Shown here piece after piece: positions 7,322 to 16,300 of a stretch of 19,732 bases of DNA. The DNA is taken from NCBI GenBank assembly GCA_038329965.1, contig JBBQNN010000077.1, positions 1-19,732 of the forward strand, written 5' to 3'. Position 1 is the first letter of the stretch. Each line of letters opens with the position of its first letter. The notes below the pieces were generated by a model that had not been told where the DNA came from, did no database searches, and worked only from the letters and a program-made list of their open reading frames with translations. The position numbers were made by a program, and so were the translations under genes. Origin of the DNA: QHCA01 sp003244095. Its GTDB lineage: Bacteria; Actinomycetota; Actinomycetes; Mycobacteriales; QHCA01.

Positions 7322-8167
7322 TCAGCCGAGCTGGGCTATGAAGGGGTCAACGGCTTCTCGGAACAAGGCAGGCTGCTCGACCCAAGGGAAGTGCCCGCAG
7401 TTCTCGATAACGGCCGCGCGACCGCTGGGGAACAGGTCGGCTACCGCGACGACGGGAGCGAATCCGGCGCTGGTGTCCTGAGCGCCGGCGATGACCAGGG
7501 TCGGTGCGAGTACCTCGCGCACGCGCTCCAGGAGATCAGACGGGCCATCACCGCTGAGGAACGCTCGAGCGGCCGCCATCGAGTACCGAATTGAGCGAGC
7601 GTGCGCCTGGACCGTCTCGTCCCACCTGGCGTAGCCGAGCGGTGCGGCGGCCTGTTGCCATGCGTTGAATGTCTCGTCGCTGCTGATGTCGGGCCCGGCG
7701 CGGAACGCCGACATCGCGGCGGCGAATGACGGCTCCGCCATGCGGCGTGCGGCCAGCGTCGGAGCATCCGAGGCAACGTCCACCAGATATGCCGCCGGGG
7801 GGGTGATCAGCACGAGGGTCGTTACGCGCGCGGGAAACCGGGCGGCGTACGCGATGGCCAGACGGGTGCCAGCGGAGTGCGCGACTATCGTGCACCGGTC
7901 CAGGTCCAGGCGGGCCCGAAGCCGGTCGATGTCGTCGGTCTGACGCCATCGCGACCCCATCGGTTCGAGGTCGGCGCCCTCCGACCGGCCGACCCCGCGC
8001 AGGTGAGCGAGCACCAGCCGGTGTTGCTCGCTCAGCCCGGCGAGGTCCCCGAGATATCCCGGGTTTGCGCCGGCACCCCCTGCGAGCAGGATCAATGGGG
8101 AGGCCGAAGGTGGACCGAGGACGTCGTAGTGCAGGACCGCGCCGTCCTGCGCTTCGTACGTCGGCAT
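7322..8167 (-). CDS. Alpha/beta hydrolase
   Basis: This 281-residue protein carries the alpha/beta hydrolase fold: the LILLAGGAGANPGYLGDL oxyanion-type segment (about 25-42), the nucleophile elbow VAHSAG with Ser98, the acid Asp231 in GAQDTSAG, and His259 in NCGHFPWVEQP. The helical cap is about residues 125-205. The overall pattern resembles proline-iminopeptidase-like and esterase members, but substrate cannot be read from sequence. Its ATG immediately follows the TAG of the upstream gene, so the two are cotranscribed and likely coupled. It converges with the molybdoenzyme gene across 42 bases in which no clear terminator is visible. Confidence 0.88.
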   Translation of the reverse strand: MPTYEAQDGAVLHYDVLGPPSASPLILLAGGAGANPGYLGDLAGLSEQHRLVLAHLRGVGRSEGADLEPMGSRWRQTDDIDRLRARLDLDRCTIVAHSAGTRLAIAYAARFPARVTTLVLITPPAAYLVDVASDAPTLAARRMAEPSFAAAMSAFRAGPDISSDETFNAWQQAAAPLGYARWDETVQAHARSIRYSMAAARAFLSGDGPSDLLERVREVLAPTLVIAGAQDTSAGFAPVVAVADLFPSGRAAVIENCGHFPWVEQPALFREAVDPFIAQLG

Positions 8168-8932
8168 CTACCGCGCCGGCCGCTCGTAGGCCACGTGCAG
8201 CAGCCCGTCGTCGGCGCCGATCAGCCGGCCGCCGGCGGTGGCCATCGCGTCAGCAGCCCGAGCGAGTCGCTCGTACGCGGCAGCGGCCTGCGGCAGGGTA
8301 CCGGCACCGTCCGCGGCGTGCTGGAAGGTCAGGGTCTCCTGGGTGCGGACGAGCGCGCCGTCATGGACCGTGTGCAGGCGCAGCGCGCTGCCATCGGCGA
8401 CAAGATCGAAGCTCGGTCCGATGCGTGCCGCGGCCAGTGCCCACAGCCGCTGCCCCAGGCCGGTCGAGGTCACCTGGCGGACCGTGTCGGCCAGCACGCC
8501 GGCAGCGACGGCAGGACCGCTGATCTGCTCTATCGAGCGGCCGTTCCAAGCCAGCACCGGCGTCCGATGAGCAGTCGCGGTGTCCAACACCTCCTGTCCT
8601 GCAGCAGGCGGTTCGTCGACCACCCGCAACCGCCAGCGCGGCGCCGGCCGGGATGGGCTGTCATCGTGCCGCAACGTTCCGGTCGTCTGCCGGGCGCGCT
8701 GTCGTCGCGACGCGCGGGCCGCCACCAAGTGACCGCTCCTCATGGGTTCCACCAGCCACCAGCCTGCGGCATGAGCCGCCGTGAGTTCAGCGGCAAGTTG
8801 GCGCAGGTTCCCGGCCACATCCTCCAGATCGCTCACGACGTCCAGTTGCCACCGGTGCCTGATCTCGTAGTGGTAACCCATCCACGGCGACCGCGGTCGC
8901 GGCAGGGAGTCGTCTTCAACTATCGCGGACAT
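8168..8932 (-). CDS. Protein of unknown function, operon partner of the hydrolase
   Basis: The protein has 254 residues from the ATG at 8932, preceded by GGGAG at nine bases; an ATG nine bases earlier (8941) directly abuts GGGAG and is a less likely start. I do not recognise a family. It is soluble, with no signal peptide or membrane helix. Notable segments are WMGYHYEIRHRWQLDVVSD near the N-terminus, an Arg-rich middle (ARASRRQRARQ), and an Ala-rich helical C-terminal third ending GADDGLLHVAYERPAR. Codon use looks like that of real neighbours, and its TAG abuts the hydrolase ATG, so it is a genuine gene. Function is likely linked to the hydrolase, but the nature of the link is unknown. Confidence 0.75.
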   Translation of the reverse strand: MSAIVEDDSLPRPRSPWMGYHYEIRHRWQLDVVSDLEDVAGNLRQLAAELTAAHAAGWWLVEPMRSGHLVAARASRRQRARQTTGTLRHDDSPSRPAPRWRLRVVDEPPAAGQEVLDTATAHRTPVLAWNGRSIEQISGPAVAAGVLADTVRQVTSTGLGQRLWALAAARIGPSFDLVADGSALRLHTVHDGALVRTQETLTFQHAADGAGTLPQAAAAYERLARAADAMATAGGRLIGADDGLLHVAYERPAR

Positions 8933-9121
8933 TGCACTCATCTCCCGGCGGTCGGATGGTCGACAACCGGCGGGTGAACGACAGCAGCAACTGTCGCGCC
9001 AGCACCGAGGCGACGGTCCTCCACGGAATCAGGGCGGCGGGGGTCCTCAGCGTGAGGTCCAGCGCCAGCCACGACCATCCTGACACGCCACGACGGGCTG
9101 TGCACCTCGATATGGATACCG

Positions 9122-9149
9122 CTGCACCTGGTGCCCCTTACAGGTGCAG
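9122..9149. repeat. Perfect 9-bp inverted repeat
   Basis: CTGCACCTG (9122-9130) and CAGGTGCAG (9141-9149) are perfect inverse complements around a ten-base loop. It could be an operator or an RNA hairpin on either strand. It sits beside a second hairpin at 9155-9188. Confidence 0.5.
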
Positions 9150-9154
9150 GTGGC

Positions 9155-9188
9155 GCATGCGTGGAGGTCGGTTCTGCACCACGCACGC
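9155..9188. repeat. 10-bp inverted repeat, one mismatch
   Basis: GCATGCGTGG (9155-9164) pairs with CCACGCACGC (9179-9188) at nine of ten positions around a 14-base loop. It starts five bases after the previous inverted repeat, so the two may form one structured element. Confidence 0.45.
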
Positions 9189-9437
9189 ATTCGAGCGGTT
9201 TCGCGCGGAACGCTGTGAACTCGAACGGCCGGATAGCAGCGACGCCGTTGAGGCGGTGTCATAAGACATAGGGCGGCCGACCGTTGTGCGCCTGGATGAG
9301 CTGGGAGCCTTGGGGCCGCTGCGTGGAGACTTCGGTTCTGTCCCGCGAATTCCATCGCCCTACTCGACCACGCCCCACTGGACAACCTGCCCGCAACTCC
9401 CGCGCTACGGATGTCTGATCGAGGGATAGGTGACAAT

Positions 9438-9473
9438 CAAGGGCCCGACGCCGTGAGCGGCGCCGGGCCCTTG
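9438..9473 (-). terminator. Terminator hairpin of the eccD-eccB-esx operon
   Basis: CAAGGGCCCG (9438-9447) pairs perfectly with CGGGCCCTTG (9464-9473); after one mismatch, CGCCG pairs with CGGCG around a TGAG loop. It begins 22 bases past the stop of the last WXG100 gene and reads ATTGTC after the stem on the minus strand, a weak T-rich exit. Its position and strength fit a terminator for the type VII operon. Confidence 0.8.
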
Positions 9474-9495
9474 GTCTGTGCCCCGGGGGGAGGGG

Positions 9496-9792
9496 TCAGG
9501 TCGGCATCAGCTGGTTGGCCATCGAGGTGTCGAGGTGCTGGATGTTATTGCTGGCGTTGACCAGGTGAACGCCGGTCTGCCGGCAGACCGCGTCGATGTT
9601 GTCGCAGTGCGCATTGACGCTGTTGACCCTCATCTGGAAGGCTCCCGCGCTTGTGCTGTCCCAGGTCGCCCGCGCCCGCGCCGAAGCGCTGATCAGCATG
9701 TCCAGGTCGGCCCGGATGTTGCTGGTAGCCGTGTTGATGTTCGCGGCTCCGGTTGCCATGCCCTCGAAGTGGTACTGGATGAGATCTTGCAT
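9496..9792 (-). CDS. WXG100 family protein, ESAT-6-like (EsxA-type)
   Basis: The 98-residue product is predicted to form a helix-turn-helix hairpin. The N-terminal pattern YHFEGMATGAANI aligns with the WNFAGIEAAASAI-type opening of ESAT-6, and Trp44 is where the WXG tryptophan is expected. The motif here is WDS, so the glycine is replaced. It is the last gene of the operon, 33 bases after the CFP-10-like gene, and should be exported as a heterodimer with that protein through the EccC/D/B machine. GGGAAAG lies about ten bases before the ATG; the second in-frame ATG (residue 12) would remove the helix start and is unlikely. No YxxxD/E signal is present in the tail, as is usual for the EsxA partner. 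Confidence 0.85.
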   Translation of the reverse strand: MQDLIQYHFEGMATGAANINTATSNIRADLDMLISASARARATWDSTSAGAFQMRVNSVNAHCDNIDAVCRQTGVHLVNASNNIQHLDTSMANQLMPT

Positions 9793-9825
9793 GATTAAGT
9801 CACTTTCCCTTTCCGGAGGCGGGCG

Positions 9826-10167
9826 CTAGGCCGTGCGGTTGATTGCCGACGGGATTCCGCCGATGATCCGGCGGTGGTTAGCGGCTTCCACCGCGTCGTT
9901 CGCGCTGTGCGTCGAGGCGGTGGTCTTGACCTGCTGGCCCATGGCCTCCATGTCGGCGTTGACCGCGCGCAATTCGCCTTGGATGACGTCGTGCACCTGT
10001 ACGAATGCCCCGGCCATATCACCGTGGAATCGCGGCATCAGGTCGTCCATGATCTGATTCTGCAGCGTCAGGGCATGCGACCTCGTCGTACCGACGACCT
10101 GGTCGATGGTGTTCGACAGGCGGCCCATCTCCGAAACGCTGAGTTTGGCTTCTTGGTTGCTGGCCAT
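9826..10167 (-). CDS. WXG100 family protein, CFP-10-like (EsxB-type)
   Basis: The ATG at 10167 has GGGAG seven bases upstream and gives 113 residues; longer in-frame starts have no ribosome binding site. The protein is almost entirely helical with a central turn at PRFHGDMAGAF, so Phe47-His48-Gly49 takes the place of W-x-G. In CFP-10-type partners the C-terminal helix bears YxxxD/E, read by the EccC ATPase. Here the equivalent place (residues 87-91) is HSAND, with His instead of Tyr. The tail continues about 20 residues beyond. It is followed by the ESAT-6-like gene and preceded, after a 178-base gap, by eccB. Family assignment rests on size, helical pattern and context. Confidence 0.8.
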   Translation of the reverse strand: MASNQEAKLSVSEMGRLSNTIDQVVGTTRSHALTLQNQIMDDLMPRFHGDMAGAFVQVHDVIQGELRAVNADMEAMGQQVKTTASTHSANDAVEAANHRRIIGGIPSAINRTA

Positions 10168-10345
10168 TGGGCAACTCCCACTGAATGCTCGTGGCACCGG
10201 TCCACCGCGGTGCGCTGTGTTGCCGCCTGAACCCAGCGACGAGCCGAAGTTAGCAGCGACAGAGTGGCCCGAATGATGCTGCGGCACTTTCCTGCCAGGG
10301 GGCCGCGGGCCGCTGGCCCGTACCGGTCGGAGGCGGCGTCCGGCA
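10168..10345 (-). promoter_or_regulatory. Gap between eccB and the WXG100 pair, likely its own promoter/leader
   Basis: There is no gene in these 178 bases, while the other genes of this operon are 5 and 33 bases apart. A GC-rich hairpin follows eccB (10294-10317). Such a gap would let the substrates be expressed at a higher level than the membrane parts. I see no consensus -35/-10 pair; TAACTT near 10248 on the minus strand is a possible -10. Confidence 0.4.
10294..10317 (-). terminator. Possible attenuator hairpin after eccB
   Basis: On the minus strand GCCAG pairs with CTGGC, enclosing an inner GGCC-CGC-GGCC hairpin. It lies about 29 bases past the eccB stop and has no T tract. It may dampen read-through into the WXG100 genes. 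In DNA this GC rich, a fold of this size could be chance. Confidence 0.3.
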
Positions 10346-11779
10346 TCAGCTGAGAGGGACCTGGCGCAGGGCGGCCGCGGGGTCGAGCGCGGGCCCCTCG
10401 GGGATCCGGGCGGCCAGGCCCGCCGGTATCCGGATCGGCCGGACCCCGTCGTATCCGAGCATCTTGAGGACCTCGGGACTGGACAGCGGGTAGCGCCGAC
10501 CGAGATCGCTGACCAGCGAGATGGTTCCCGCGGCGGCCCCGCCGGCCGGCACCACCTCGACCAACCCGGCCCACCCCGGCGCCACGAGCACGCGGTCGGC
10601 CAGCGGCGTGCCGGTCCGGCTGCCGTGCGGTGTCGGCAGCGACTGGCTGGCGGCCGGCATCGCCGGCTCGGTGGTGAGGCGGGGTACGGCGGCGCCTCCG
10701 TCGAAGGATGCGCATACGGCGGCCCGCGAGTCGCGGGTCTGGACGAACCTCGGCGGCGTCCTGGGTGGCGCGGAGGCGACCTCGGCGTCGCCGGCGGCCA
10801 GCCCGGCGGGTGCCACCTCGTCCGGGCCGAGCTGGATCGCGGTGGGTATCCCGCCCCCGTAGGCCAGTCGGGTCTGCCGGGCGGCCCGCTGGATGTCGTA
10901 CTGGAACTGGCTGATCGGCACCAGCCGGTTGGCCGTAGTCAGGTAGAACTGGCTGCTGCCGGCCGAGGTCCGCACCACGAAAAGCTGGCCGGCCCGCGTG
11001 CCCGGCCGCGACGGCAGCGCGCGAGACCGGCCACCGGCGTGCGGCACCGCCAGCGGCCCGATCGACGGGCCGGCCGGCAGCACGTCCACCCAGGGTGCGG
11101 ACGCCCTGACCCGTGACTGTTCGCCCAGCGCCAGGCCGGTGGACACGGTCGGCGCGTCGATGATCTCGTGCCGGTAGCCCCGCCACAGCAGGTAGTGCTT
11201 GCCCCGGGCCGGCACGTCGAGCAGGACGGCCATGTCCCCGGCCGGCGTGCCCCCGGCAGGGCGCCGGCCGACCATCAGTACGGACTGGTCGACCGGTGTG
11301 CCGGTCTCGTCCGGGATCGGTTGGGAGCACATCGTCCACGGCGCGCCGAGCAGGTGTTTGGTGTCGGGCAGTCCCTCCGGGGCGTCGGGGATGCCGATCA
11401 GCGGGCCGCGGGGTATGCCCACCAGCGAGCGGCGGGAGACCCGCTTGGTCGCGGCGTGCTTGCCGAGGGCGAGCAGTGCCGAGGTGTAGTTGGTGACCGG
11501 GTTCAGCCGGCCGTTGAGGAACACGTAGCGGGTGCCGGTCTCCGCCTCCACGATGACGACGTCACCGGAGGGCACCGTCCGTTTCCCGCTCGGCACGAGC
11601 AGGCCGAACACGCCGAACCCGGCCAGGAGCACCAGCGCGATGGCGAGGCTGCCGAACGCCGCCACGGCCGGCCGGCGGAACGGCGGCTGCTCGGGGTCGG
11701 TCTGCTGGATCACCAGGGCCGAGATCACCCGCTGGATCAGGAACTGGTGGGCCTGGAGCTGGTCGCGCTTGGACGCCAC
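10346..11779 (-). CDS. eccB: Type VII secretion protein EccB
   Basis: The start is the GTG at 11779 (ASKRDQLQAHQFLIQRVISA), which matches the conserved EccB opening; upstream sequence in frame belongs to eccD on another frame. The 477-residue protein has a short cytoplasmic N-terminus, one membrane helix (about 40-62) and a large extracytoplasmic domain. Cys151 (APWTMCSQP) and Cys356 (AVCASFDGG) are placed as the conserved disulfide pair of the family. EccB is a core part of the ESX membrane complex and forms its periplasm-like face. The start lies five bases after the eccD stop, so the two are one transcript. Its ribosome binding site is weak, so coupling to eccD is likely. Confidence 0.93.
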   Translation of the reverse strand: MASKRDQLQAHQFLIQRVISALVIQQTDPEQPPFRRPAVAAFGSLAIALVLLAGFGVFGLLVPSGKRTVPSGDVVIVEAETGTRYVFLNGRLNPVTNYTSALLALGKHAATKRVSRRSLVGIPRGPLIGIPDAPEGLPDTKHLLGAPWTMCSQPIPDETGTPVDQSVLMVGRRPAGGTPAGDMAVLLDVPARGKHYLLWRGYRHEIIDAPTVSTGLALGEQSRVRASAPWVDVLPAGPSIGPLAVPHAGGRSRALPSRPGTRAGQLFVVRTSAGSSQFYLTTANRLVPISQFQYDIQRAARQTRLAYGGGIPTAIQLGPDEVAPAGLAAGDAEVASAPPRTPPRFVQTRDSRAAVCASFDGGAAVPRLTTEPAMPAASQSLPTPHGSRTGTPLADRVLVAPGWAGLVEVVPAGGAAAGTISLVSDLGRRYPLSSPEVLKMLGYDGVRPIRIPAGLAARIPEGPALDPAAALRQVPLS

Positions 11780-11784
11780 CGGCG

Positions 11785-13173
11785 TCAGGCCCCGAGGCCG
11801 CGCAGGTGCCCGTACAGGCCGAGCACGGCGCAGGCGACCGGCACCACAGCGAGGATGACGAGCATGTCGAGGATCTCGGCGTACCGGCCGAAGTAGGGGT
11901 TGGGGCTGCGCCGGCTGTAGGTGAGCCCCGCGACGATCGTCACTGCGCCGAACGTCATCAGCGCGGGCCCGGCGGTCACCAGCCGCGTGCCCTGGTCGTG
12001 CATCCCCGGCCCGAGCAGCATCGATGCGACGCCGGCGAGGCCCGCGAGCAGCAGCGGCAGCCGCTGGCGGATGATCGGGTACAGGCGGGCCCGCAGGAGG
12101 AAGCCCAGCGACGACAGCGCCACGAGCGCGTGGGCCGCGGAGCTGTCGCTGCGGATCAGCACCACGTCGCTGACCCCGGCCACCACCGAGGCGCCGACGA
12201 GCAGTCCGGTGAGGAGGCCGTCGGCGCGCGCCACCGCGGCGTAGACCGCCGGCCGGGCCGGCTGGGCGTCGTCGCGGAGCAGGTCGGCCGGGGATTTGGG
12301 CAGGGTCGGCATCGGCAGCCGGCCCAGCCGGATGGCGATCGAGCCGAACAGCGGCGACAGGGGCAGCGTGAGGGTGAGTACGACGGCCGCGGACTGCTCC
12401 GGCGCCATGCCCCTCGTGCCGGTCAGCCAGCAGGCCAGCAGCCCGACGAGGCCGGCGACGATGGCGGCGACGAACAGCGCGCCGTGGTCGGCGACGCCCA
12501 GGTAGCCCAGCAGCGCGACGACCACGAGGGCGGCGCACGCGACCTCGAGCTGGGGGGTGCCGAGGCCGGGCAGCGGATCACCGGTGGCCAGGAGCAGCCC
12601 GCCGCCGACGAACGCGTACGGCAGCGCGAGCAGCCCGACCAGCGCACCGGCCGCGCTGTCGCCGGCCGCCCGGGCGAGCATGACGCCGCCCAGCGTCAGC
12701 AGCGCGGCCTGCCCGAGTGCCCACCGCCCGGCCACCGGCCAGTCCGGCCCCGATCGCCATACCGCGACCATGGCGAGCGCGATCGCCACGGCCCCCACGG
12801 CCAGTCCCATCCGGCGGGTGTGCCGCGCGCTCCAGCTGCGGCCGCGCCGGCGGGAGCCGGTCGCGATGGCGTCGACGAGGTCGTCGTAGTCCAGTTCCGG
12901 CCACTCCTGCCGCCGGGGTACGAGGTGCAGCACCTCACCGTCGCGGATGCGGTGCGAGCCGAGGGTCTGGGGCAGGAGCAGCGGCGTGCCGTCCGATCGG
13001 CGCAGCAGCCAGCCGCCGTGCCCGATGCCCTCGTCGGCGAGCTCCTCGCCCGCGTGGCGCAACAGTCCGGGGAGCACCTCGGCGACCGTGGCGCTTTCTG
13101 GCAGGGTCAGGTCTATCCGCCGCCGTGGCGCGGCAACCGTGACGCGAACCAGACCGACAGCCTGCGTGGGCAT
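11785..13173 (-). CDS. eccD: Type VII secretion integral membrane protein EccD
   Basis: From an ATG with GAGGAG nine bases upstream, the product is 462 residues. Residues 1-90 form the YukD-like ubiquitin fold (VRVTVAAPRRRIDLTLPESATVAEVLP, with HRIRDGEVLHLVPR at its end). Residues from about 120 contain eleven hydrophobic helices, the family number, with a charged cytosolic loop (PTLPKSPADLLRDDAQPARP) after the sixth. The C-terminal PNPYFGRYAEILD...LYGHLRGL is characteristic. EccD lines the central membrane pore of the ESX complex. It heads the minus-strand operon and is divergent from eccC. Only the motif quoted in pieces here was checked by eye, but the match is strong across the length. 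Confidence 0.93.
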   Translation of the reverse strand: MPTQAVGLVRVTVAAPRRRIDLTLPESATVAEVLPGLLRHAGEELADEGIGHGGWLLRRSDGTPLLLPQTLGSHRIRDGEVLHLVPRRQEWPELDYDDLVDAIATGSRRRGRSWSARHTRRMGLAVGAVAIALAMVAVWRSGPDWPVAGRWALGQAALLTLGGVMLARAAGDSAAGALVGLLALPYAFVGGGLLLATGDPLPGLGTPQLEVACAALVVVALLGYLGVADHGALFVAAIVAGLVGLLACWLTGTRGMAPEQSAAVVLTLTLPLSPLFGSIAIRLGRLPMPTLPKSPADLLRDDAQPARPAVYAAVARADGLLTGLLVGASVVAGVSDVVLIRSDSSAAHALVALSSLGFLLRARLYPIIRQRLPLLLAGLAGVASMLLGPGMHDQGTRLVTAGPALMTFGAVTIVAGLTYSRRSPNPYFGRYAEILDMLVILAVVPVACAVLGLYGHLRGLGA

Positions 13174-13272
13174 TGGGGCGGTCTCCTCGGGCCACGGCTG
13201 CGCTCGGGCAGTCGAGCACGGCTCATGATGCCAAAGTCGCCGGGCCCGGGTGGGTTCGGTGGCAGCAACCTG

Positions 13273-13312
13273 CCGAGCCCCCCGGGCCTAGGCGGGCGGT
13301 TCCTAGGCTCGG
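13273..13312. promoter_or_regulatory. Repeated CCTAGGC boxes in the eccD/eccC divergent region
   Basis: CCTAGGC occurs at 13287-13293 and 13302-13308, a 15-base centre spacing, and CCTAGG is itself palindromic. The pair is flanked by an inverted repeat CCGAGCC (13273-13279) / GGCTCGG (13306-13312). It sits 14 bases upstream of the eccC ribosome binding site and about 100 bases from the eccD start. This would suit an operator controlling one or both transcripts. The repeats are seen; binding is inference. Confidence 0.5.
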
Positions 13313-13334
13313 GTTTTCGGCTGACGGAGGTCCC

Positions 13335-16300
13335 TTGGGCACGATCGTCGTACGCCGACCACCGCGCCGACCGGCGCCTGACCTGCCGTCGGGTGAGCTC
13401 ATCCTCGAGGCCCCGCCGGAGATCCCGCGAGCGGGCGGCAAGCAGTGGGCCCAGATGCTGATGATGGTGCCCATGGTGGCCGGCTCGGCGGCCATGGCGC
13501 TGCTGTTCACCGGCAGCTCCTCGGGCCCGATGCGTTTCGTGGTGGGCGGCCTGTTCGGCATGTCCGCCCTGGGCATGGTGGGCATGGGCATGACCTCGAT
13601 GGGCGGTGCCGGCAAGCGGGAGATGGGTCTCGCGCGCCGGGAGTACCTCCGCCAGCTGTCCCAGCACCGGGTGAGGGTGACCCGCGCGGCGCGGCAGCAG
13701 CGCGAAGCCCTGGCCTATCTGCACCCCGATCCGGAGGAGCTGTGGTCGGTAGCCGCCAGCTACCGGCTCTGGGAACGCCGCCGGGACGACGCCGACTTCG
13801 GCGTCGCGCGGATCGGGGCCGGGCCGCAGGCGCTGGCCACCACCCTCGTGCCCCCCGCCACCCGGCCGCTGGAGGCGCTCGAGCCGCTGTCCGCGCTGGC
13901 GCTGCGCAGGTTCATCACCAGCTATACCGCGGTGCCGGACCTGCCTGCCGCGATGGCGGTCAACGGGTTCGCCCGGGTCTACCTGCGCGGCGACCCCGAC
14001 CGGGTACGCGGGCTGGCCCGCGCGCTGCTCGCCCAGCTCGCGACCTTCCACGCGCCCGACGACCTGCTGATCGCCGTGTGCGCCACCCCGCAGTTGCGGG
14101 AGGAGTGGGAGTGGGTCAAGTGGCTCCCGCACGCCCTGCACCCGGAGAAGACCGACGCGCTCGGCCCGGTGCGGCTGTTCGGCCCGCAGGCGACGACGCT
14201 GGAGGCGATCCTCGATGACATCCTCGCCGACCGGCCACGCTTCGACCCGAACCTGACGGGGCCGATGGCCGGGCCGTACCTCGTCGTCGTGCTCGATGGC
14301 GGCGATGTCGCCGGGTCGGAGCACCTGATGACCGAGGGTGGGGTCGAGGGGGTGACGGTCCTCGACCTGTCCAGCACGCCGCCGCGGGCGCTGGACCGGG
14401 GGACCGTGGTGTTCGACATCGACAGCTCCGACGCGGGCGAGGGCAGCGGCGCGCTGACCTGCGAGACCATGGAAGGCGAGCTCGAGGTCAGGTATCCCGA
14501 CGCCCTGCCGGTGGCCGCCGCGGAGGCGCTGGCCCGCCAGCTCGCTCCCCTGCGGCTGTCCGCGGCGGGGCCCGGGGAGCAGCCGCTGAACGCCGAGCTC
14601 GGGCTGGCGGACCTGCTCGACCTCGGTGACCCGTACCAGTTCGACCCGGTCGACACCTGGGGGCCGCGGCCGAACCGCGACCGGCTCCGCGTGCGGCTGG
14701 GCATCCGGCCGGACGGCTCGCCGATCGAGCTGGACCTGAAGGAGTCGGCGCAGGACGGCATGGGCCCGCACGGGCTGCTGATCGGGGCTACCGGCTCGGG
14801 CAAGAGCGAGCTGCTGCGCACCCTGGTGCTCGCGCTGGCGATCACCCACCCGTCGAACTCGCTGAACTTCGTCCTGGTCGACTTCAAGGGTGGGGCGACC
14901 TTCACCAAGCTCGACCGGCTGCCGCACACCAGCGCGGTGATCACCAACCTGGCCGACGAGCTGCCGCTGGTCGACCGGATGACCGAGGCGCTCAACGGAG
15001 AGCTGCTGCGCCGCCAGGAGGTGCTGCGCCAGGCCGGCAACTTCGCCTCGCTGCGCGACTACGAGCGGGCCCGGGCGGCCGGCGCGCCGCTGGAGGAGAT
15101 TCCCACCCTGATGGTGGTCTGCGACGAGTTCAGCGAGCTGCTGTCGGCCAAGCCGGACTTCATCGACATGTTCGTGCAGATCGGCCGGGTCGGCCGCTCG
15201 CTGGGCGTGCACCTGTTGCTGGCCAGCCAGCGGCTTGAGGAGGGCCGGCTGCGCGGTCTGGACACCCACCTGTCCTACCGGATCGGCCTGCGGACCTTCT
15301 CGGCGACGGAGAGCCGGGTCGTGCTCGGCAGCGTCGACGCGTTCGAACTGCCCAAGGCTCCCGGCCACGGCTTCCTGAAGTACGGCACCGATCCGATGTC
15401 GCGGTTCCGCGCCGCGTACGTCTCCGGCGTCCACCGCCGGCCGGCGGTGCGGGCGCAGGTCGCGGGGCGCGGGGGAGCGGTCGCCCTGCTCGAGTACGGC
15501 ACGGGGTACGTCGCACCTACCGAGCCGGAGCTGCCCGGCCCGGTAGAGGAGGACCTGGACGAGGCGGTGGGTGAGAGCCTGCTGGACATCCTGGTCGAGC
15601 GGCTCCTCGGCCGAGGCAAGCCCGCCCACCAGGTGTGGCTGCCGCCGCTGCGGGATCCGCTGACCCTCGACGAGCTGCTGCCGGCCCTGGCTCCCGACCC
15701 GGAGCGCGGCCTGACCGCCGGGCGGCCCGACCTCCTGGGGAGCCTGCGCGTGGTGGCCGGCATCGTGGACCGGCCGGCCGAGCAACGCCGCGACCCCCTG
15801 ACGCTCGACCTGTCCGGCCCGGCCGGGCACGTCGTCGTCGTAGGCGGTCCGCAGAGCGGCAAGAGCACCGCCCTGCGGACCGTGCTGGCCGGCCTGGCGC
15901 TGACCCACACGCCGGTCGAGGTGCAGTTCTACTGCCTCGACTTCGGAGGCGGCGGCCTCGCCGCGCTCCGCGGGCTGCCGCACGTCGGGGGAGTGGCCAG
16001 CCGGCAGGATGCCGGCGCCGTCCGGCGCACGGTGGCCGAGGTGCGGCAGCTGCTGGTCGCCCGGGAGCGCCGGTTCGCCGCCGAGGGCCTCGACGGGATG
16101 GCCACCATCCGCCGCCTGCGCCGGGAGGGCAACTTCGTCGACGATCCGTACGGCGACGTCTTCCTCGTCGTCGACGGCTGGTTGACGCTGCGCAACGACT
16201 TCGGCGATCTGGAGGACCAGGTGACCGACCTGGCCGCCCGCGGCCTGTCGTACGGAATCCATGTCATGGCCAGCTGTGCCCGGTGGTTCGACCTGCGGCC

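Larger units (their letters stand above)
8942..9495. other. Gene-poor region with paired hairpins
   Basis: These 554 bases lie upstream of the unknown/hydrolase operon and downstream of the type VII substrate genes. I see no convincing gene; a plus-strand open frame of about 110 codons (8932-9264) is Arg/Cys rich, begins inside the neighbouring gene's start and has no ribosome binding site. The region holds two adjacent hairpins (9122-9149 and 9155-9188) and the terminator at 9438-9473. The promoter for the minus-strand operon should also lie here but is not obvious. Confidence 0.5.

Noticed and set aside
11780..12538. Upstream extension of the eccB frame into eccD
   Set aside because: The extension is Arg/Pro-rich and lacks homology; EccB proteins begin at the ASKRDQLQAHQF-type segment.
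11806..13461. 551-codon open frame on the plus strand
   Set aside because: It is antisense to eccD, whose membrane helices and motifs are clear.
13113..16262. 1049-codon open frame on the minus strand
   Set aside because: It is antisense to eccC; length is explained by GC-rich codon positions, not by a protein.
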